A stretch of DNA of 64,000 nt from Himantopus leucocephalus (taxonomy: Eukaryota > Chordata > Aves > Charadriiformes > Recurvirostridae): positions 59,716,773-59,780,772 of the forward strand of contig RSEF01000001.1 in assembly GCA_003993805.1 (NCBI GenBank), written 5' to 3'. A program made the translations under genes and the position numbers. Under the pieces are notes generated by a model. That model saw only the letters and a list, made by a program, of their open reading frames with translations. It had not been told where the DNA came from and ran no database searches. Below, piece by piece: positions 59,913 through 64,000 of this stretch (positions are counted from its first letter, which is position 1; every line of letters begins with the position of its first letter).

Positions 59913-62539
59913 ATTTCTTCTATCCTAATAATTTTTACCTGTCCTTTAGTTCAAAGGATGGAATTGCTAAGGTTGAGGAATTAGGAACATATTCAGTGGG
60001 AATTTATGTTCCTGATTTTTGTCATTACTTGATGGTATCTACTCTATTTTTTCAGAACTCTGAACAGCAAGGAAATAAGCTTTGGAGACTGTGAGTGTCT
60101 CCAGCTCAAAGGAAACAGAAAGTTAGATTATTCTTCTAATATCATTCAACAGATGTCTGTGGAAAAACAAGGGAATATACTCAAACAGCATGAATACAAT
60201 TTCCTGCAGAGGCAAAAAGGAGAGGGAAAAGATCCACAGACCCTGACATAAACCAGCCGGAATTCAGATCCCCGCATACAAACTGTTCATCATTCTCTTT
60301 TCAAACAAAAGACTCCATCCAACTCTTTGGATGTTATTTCAGGTTATAATAGTCTAATGACAATCTCATCATGCAGCTGTGACGCAGTACTTCACACAAG
60401 AGCAAAGGGGACAGAGAGCACCACAGGTAAGTCTCCTTAGTGGGGAAGAACCTGTGGAGAGGCTGAACTCAGCCAGCGCAGATAGAGCGTATCTGGGAGT
60501 GCGAGGGCACAGGGCAGGGACCGCAACGACCTGGAAACGCGGGAGGCAAATCTGCTTCATCAGTAATTCCCAAACGCCGGGAGGCAATACTGGTCCGTGC
60601 AGGAATGAGGAATTCCACACACCTCACAAACGCCCTCTGCTGAGAACTGCTTCTAACAGGGAAAAGGGCTCCTTTCACAGGTTAGCGCAGCTCAAGGTGC
60701 TTGGCAATTCCAGGGCTAATTCCAGATTTGCACATCACAACAAATTTTGTGTAGTCCCATGAAGAGTCAAGCACATCTGCCACCAAAACTACCTGCAGTA
60801 AGTAGCCATTAATTAAGTATGCATGCTTGCAAACTAAAGGAGAACTGTATTCAAATGCAACCCTGGAAGTAATCATGTTCGAAGGCCCGATCATCAGTCA
60901 TGCATTAAAAAGAAACAAGGCAACAAACAAGGGAAAAAAAACCCTATTTGGTTTTAAACACTGAGCATTAGGAACCAAACCTTAGGGAAATTTCTGTAGT
61001 GTCACACATTAGACCAGCACATACGGTTGGGAAAAGTGGATATGCATTGTCGCAGAGTGACTTCTCCCAGACAGTTAGATGAACAATAACCTTAAGTAAG
61101 TCATGTCTTCTGTCTTGTTACTTGAATACAGGCTTTCTTTATTTGATGGAGGGTTTTTTTGGCAGAGAATTCCATTACCTTTCAGCTTCTTGAGTCAGGC
61201 TCTCTATTTAAAGGACAAGAGGCTGCAGAAACGCATCACTTCCCCTGTCCCCAGGTTTCAGAATAGATAACAGGATTTGCTACTGCTACTATGTGGGTAG
61301 CTGGAAGTGGGCCCAAGAAGCAGCTGGGAAGAGCAAACAGAGTTGGAGAACAGAGGGGATGGAGACAAAGGCTCTCTACCTGGGTATGAAACATTCCATG
61401 TTGTGGACCCTCCAAGGAGGACAAATGTTCAGCTTCTACGGCCACATCTCTAAGGCCAGACCTCAAACTCTAAGGCTAGACATCTCGACATCAAATCTCT
61501 ACGACTCTTTTATGAGTAAAATAATGCTGAAAGTCAATCATCTCTTAGGCAATGCCAATGCATTCCCTGGGAGAAACAGATAAGAGAAGAAATACTATAA
61601 AAAGAAGAGTCATTGTGGATTTGTGTAGAGAATGTCACAAACAGCATAAGCTAGCAAACTAGGTATCTTCATAAGAGAAATGTTCAGTTCAACTACTCAG
61701 GGATAAGTTCTAAGAAGCAGCTAGCCAATAGAAACTATGTCAGATGTGTGCTGTGCAGCTCTTTCCCCTTCAAGACTCCAGATAACAGAATAAGTAGCTA
61801 TGCTCTGTGGTCAGGGCTGAGCTGTGCCTGCCGGCAGTACTACGTCCTTGGAGCACTGGCTGCAAGCAGGAGTTTGTAGCCTCCCAGGCCTGGCAAAGCT
61901 GCAACAAACACCACTATGGAAATTCCTCTTTGTTAAGTCTGCATGACTGGACACGGTGACTGTAGAAAAGAAAGCTAGAGTGATTCATCATGCCCATTTC
62001 TTAATTTTTCAAAATATGTGTTTTAGAGTAAACAGACTTTGCAGTAATTTAAAAAAAAAAAAGTGGTGAAGAAGCTTTACATATGACACAGATCTCCCCC
62101 ATGACACTGAGCACCGTGGCTGAGCCCATATCCCTGTGCAATAAACCCAGACTCTCTTTAGTCCATCCTTCTCAACTCCCAGACTTTGCATCCTGCCTGC
62201 TAGTCTTCCTGCTACACATAAACCAGCAGGCAGTCAGGAGGATCTGAGGAAGGCACCTGCTCCCTATGCCTCCTGCCCTAGCTGAAGGTGAGGCAACCTC
62301 CATCTCAGGTCCGAATTGCAGCAGAGGCACCAGTCTGTGGCTAGCAGAGGCCTCCACTGGGCCTAAGCTTCAACGTGGGGAACTCTGCAAACCAAAAGGG
62401 AAATTCAGGTGGTTCCAGCACTAAGCAAAGGTGGGAAGCTGGCAGAAGAGGCTGTTCTCCAAGATTTAGGCATGCAAGCTCTCTTCCGGCAGACGAAAAC
62501 TTATCTTACTGATACCAGTTCATTTTTTGTGTCATTTCA
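59913..62539. other. Noncoding DNA with a GC-richer patch
   Basis: No gene recognised. 60370-60740 is GC/CpG-richer and carries overlapping frames on both strands (127 codons plus, 83 codons minus) plus a good splice-donor-like CACAG|GTAAGT at 60422-60432. No matching acceptor, domain or second exon is evident. A second GC-richer patch lies at 62080-62420. Confidence 0.45.
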
Positions 62540-63150
62540 TTTTGTGCCATTTTCATGGTGCCATTGTTTCATGGCACAAGGATAATAGGTGCCATTACAT
62601 TTAACCACACTAATAAAGCAATGATCAGGGCGCTTAATGTCAAACATGCAGTTCATCCCTCCAAGCACAAGTGCAGCTTTATGCATGCATTTAGTTCCCA
62701 TTTGTTTAACTGTGATTATTTAGTAGGACTTCAACTCATTAAAAGGTTGAAGAGCACACTGCTGAGTTGCAACCTTGAGCTGAAAGCCAGGCTTAGGGCT
62801 CACTTCGAAACAAGTGTGATATCAACATCTTGCCTCGCATTTGTGCATGAGAGGCAACCGACAGACAGCCGCTCCTGCAGAATCGAAACAAATAATGATT
62901 TTCTGTCAAGAAAGTCCCAAGGAACAGCTTGAGTTGCCTTAGCAGACTGCACAATACCAGCCTGCTCCACTCCCGTCTCAAGTCATCCTCTTTATGTGGT
63001 GTTACGAAGCGCATTATTGAGCACACATGACAAAAGAAAAACATTGCTATTAGTTCCCCCTCGTGCGAAGATAATGGGCTTCCTGTGCTTCAGCTCACAT
63101 GACACATACTGAGCCACTTCAAAGAAACCGACAGTTTTATTGTGGGCCCA
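62540..63150. promoter_or_regulatory. Candidate conserved noncoding developmental element
   Basis: This block combines retained CpGs with AT-rich homeodomain/POU/forkhead-like cores: TGATTATTTAG near 62713, TTTGTTTAAC near 62702, ATGCATGCAT near 62681 and TTTTATTG near 63134. GTGCCAT occurs at 62544-62550, 62558-62564 and 62589-62595, and inverted as ATGGCAC at 62571-62577. Frames on both strands (125 and 83 codons) are unrecognised. This texture is common in deeply conserved vertebrate enhancers, but I have no alignment to prove it. Confidence 0.35.
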
Positions 63151-63308
63151 TTCATCACATTCAGTGGGGTTTGAGTGTGGACACGCGTGGGGTTTGTATT
63201 GGGTTTATTTGACAACCTCTCCAGAATTCATTTTTTATTTCAATGCAGCTGTATTCCTTATGTGTTCCCAGAACTAAAGCAGAGCATTGACAACTAACTC
63301 TTACTTTA

Positions 63309-63547
63309 GCATCTTTATCACAGGACAGAAATTCAAGTGTCCACAATGTTACTGAGGTCATGCAGAGATTGTCTTAGATTAGATGATCCAGTCAGGTAAG
63401 TAATAATGTTATCCCCACCTAACAATANGCATCTTTATCACAGGACAGAAATTCAAGTGTCCACAATGTTACCGAGGTCATGCAGAGATTGTCTTAGATC
63501 AGATGATTCAGTCAGGTAAGTAATAATGTTATCCCCACCTAACAATA
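63309..63547. repeat. 119-bp near-identical duplication joined by one N
   Basis: 63309-63427 and 63429-63547 are the same 119 bases, starting GCATCTTTATCACAGG and ending CACCTAACAATA. They differ at three positions, all transitions (63353 T/63473 C, 63380 T/63500 C, 63388 C/63508 T). A single N at 63428 joins them. Either it is a recent tandem duplication or both alleles of one heterozygous locus were laid end to end by the assembler. The N and the allele-like differences favour the latter. Confidence 0.95.
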
Positions 63548-64000
63548 AAAGATACAAAGTACCATTTGCATAGTGAAGCTTTTTACCTAAAATGTGTTCT
63601 TAAACATTGTTTCCATCTATTGTGAAATCAAATGCTTCCTGACCAAACTTAATGATTATTATGGGTTTCTGTTCATCAGCTAATGTGAAAATAATTGCTA
63701 CTATACTAAGCTAAATAAAAAGCATTCAAAGATTTATCTCTGGTTAGAAACAAGGAGCTTTTCTGTTTTCCCATTATTGCTTTTTTAAACATTTCTGCTT
63801 ACAGAGATCGTAAGAAATAACAATACAAGTATTCTTTGAAGTACATTCAACAGTAGGTTTTCAACAGCAATTCACATTTTAAAAGAACTAAATGATTAAA
63901 ATATTACTGATATTAAACATCTGTCCAGCATGCTGAGCTAATTTAGTAATTTTATAGTACTGTGGAAACATTAAAAATTGCTTTTGGATGATAATTAAGC
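63548..64000. other. AT-rich noncoding DNA
   Basis: Nothing recognised to the end of the window. Confidence 0.5.

Noticed and set aside
60379..60762. 127-codon plus-strand frame with a good splice donor at 60427
   Set aside because: The frame is not recognisable. AGGTAAGT-type 8-mers are expected about twice by chance on the two strands of this window, and others occur at 20520 and, duplicated, at 63394 and 63514.
1..64000. Bacterial-type systems, CRISPR arrays, phage or plasmid features
   Set aside because: No regularly spaced repeats, no dense operon-like coding and clear vertebrate CR1 retrotransposons throughout.

Overview
The window looks like about 64 kb of nuclear DNA from a bird. 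I base that on the repeats. Nearly every mobile element I can recognise is CR1, the dominant avian non-LTR retrotransposon. Three of the six elements still carry the diagnostic 3' end, seen here on the minus strand as a TCATAGAAT-type start followed by a (T)TGGAAGGGAC-type stretch. CR1 covers roughly 5 kb (about 8%), which is a bird-like density. A crocodilian or turtle cannot be strictly excluded from CR1 alone. The rest is AT-rich, non-repetitive sequence.

I found no convincing host protein-coding gene, tRNA, rRNA, CRISPR array or bacterial-type operon. Open frames outside CR1 are short (168 codons at most), match no family I recognise, and are about what chance gives in 64 kb. The window is best read as intergenic DNA or the interior of a long intron.

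Layout. Positions 1-14927 are single-copy DNA with one CR1 tail (3661-3836), several GC/CpG-richer islands that could be regulatory (5390-6300, 10480-11060, 11640-11960) and an old palindromic repeat remnant (about 13088-13165). Positions 14928-18513 are the repeat-rich part: a CR1 linker fragment cut by an assembly gap, a (TGGAA)n pentamer array, and two minus-strand CR1 reverse-transcriptase pseudogenes lying end to end. Positions 18514-41289 are AT-rich and nearly repeat-free, with a promoter-like motif cluster near 26.8-26.9 kb. Positions 41290-42650 hold a decayed CR1 carrying the ORF1 end and the endonuclease; a tiny minus-strand CR1 tail lies inside it, flanked by a 9-bp direct repeat. 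Positions 42651-58720 are AT-rich again, with a possible hAT-type remnant (46730-47027) and a C35 tract. Positions 58721-59912 hold the best-preserved CR1 endonuclease, which ends at a 10-N gap and is followed by a CR1 scrap of opposite orientation. Positions 59913-64000 contain a strong candidate conserved noncoding element (about 62540-63150) and a 119-bp duplication joined by a single N.

The CR1 copies do not work together as a system. All are truncated, frameshifted or interrupted by stops. The clearest unusual signals concern assembly quality. Both 10-N gaps lie inside or at the edge of CR1, and all four single-N positions sit at or within one base of a homopolymer, or between two near-identical copies. 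I did not find an undescribed biological system here, and the candidate regulatory islands are inference only.
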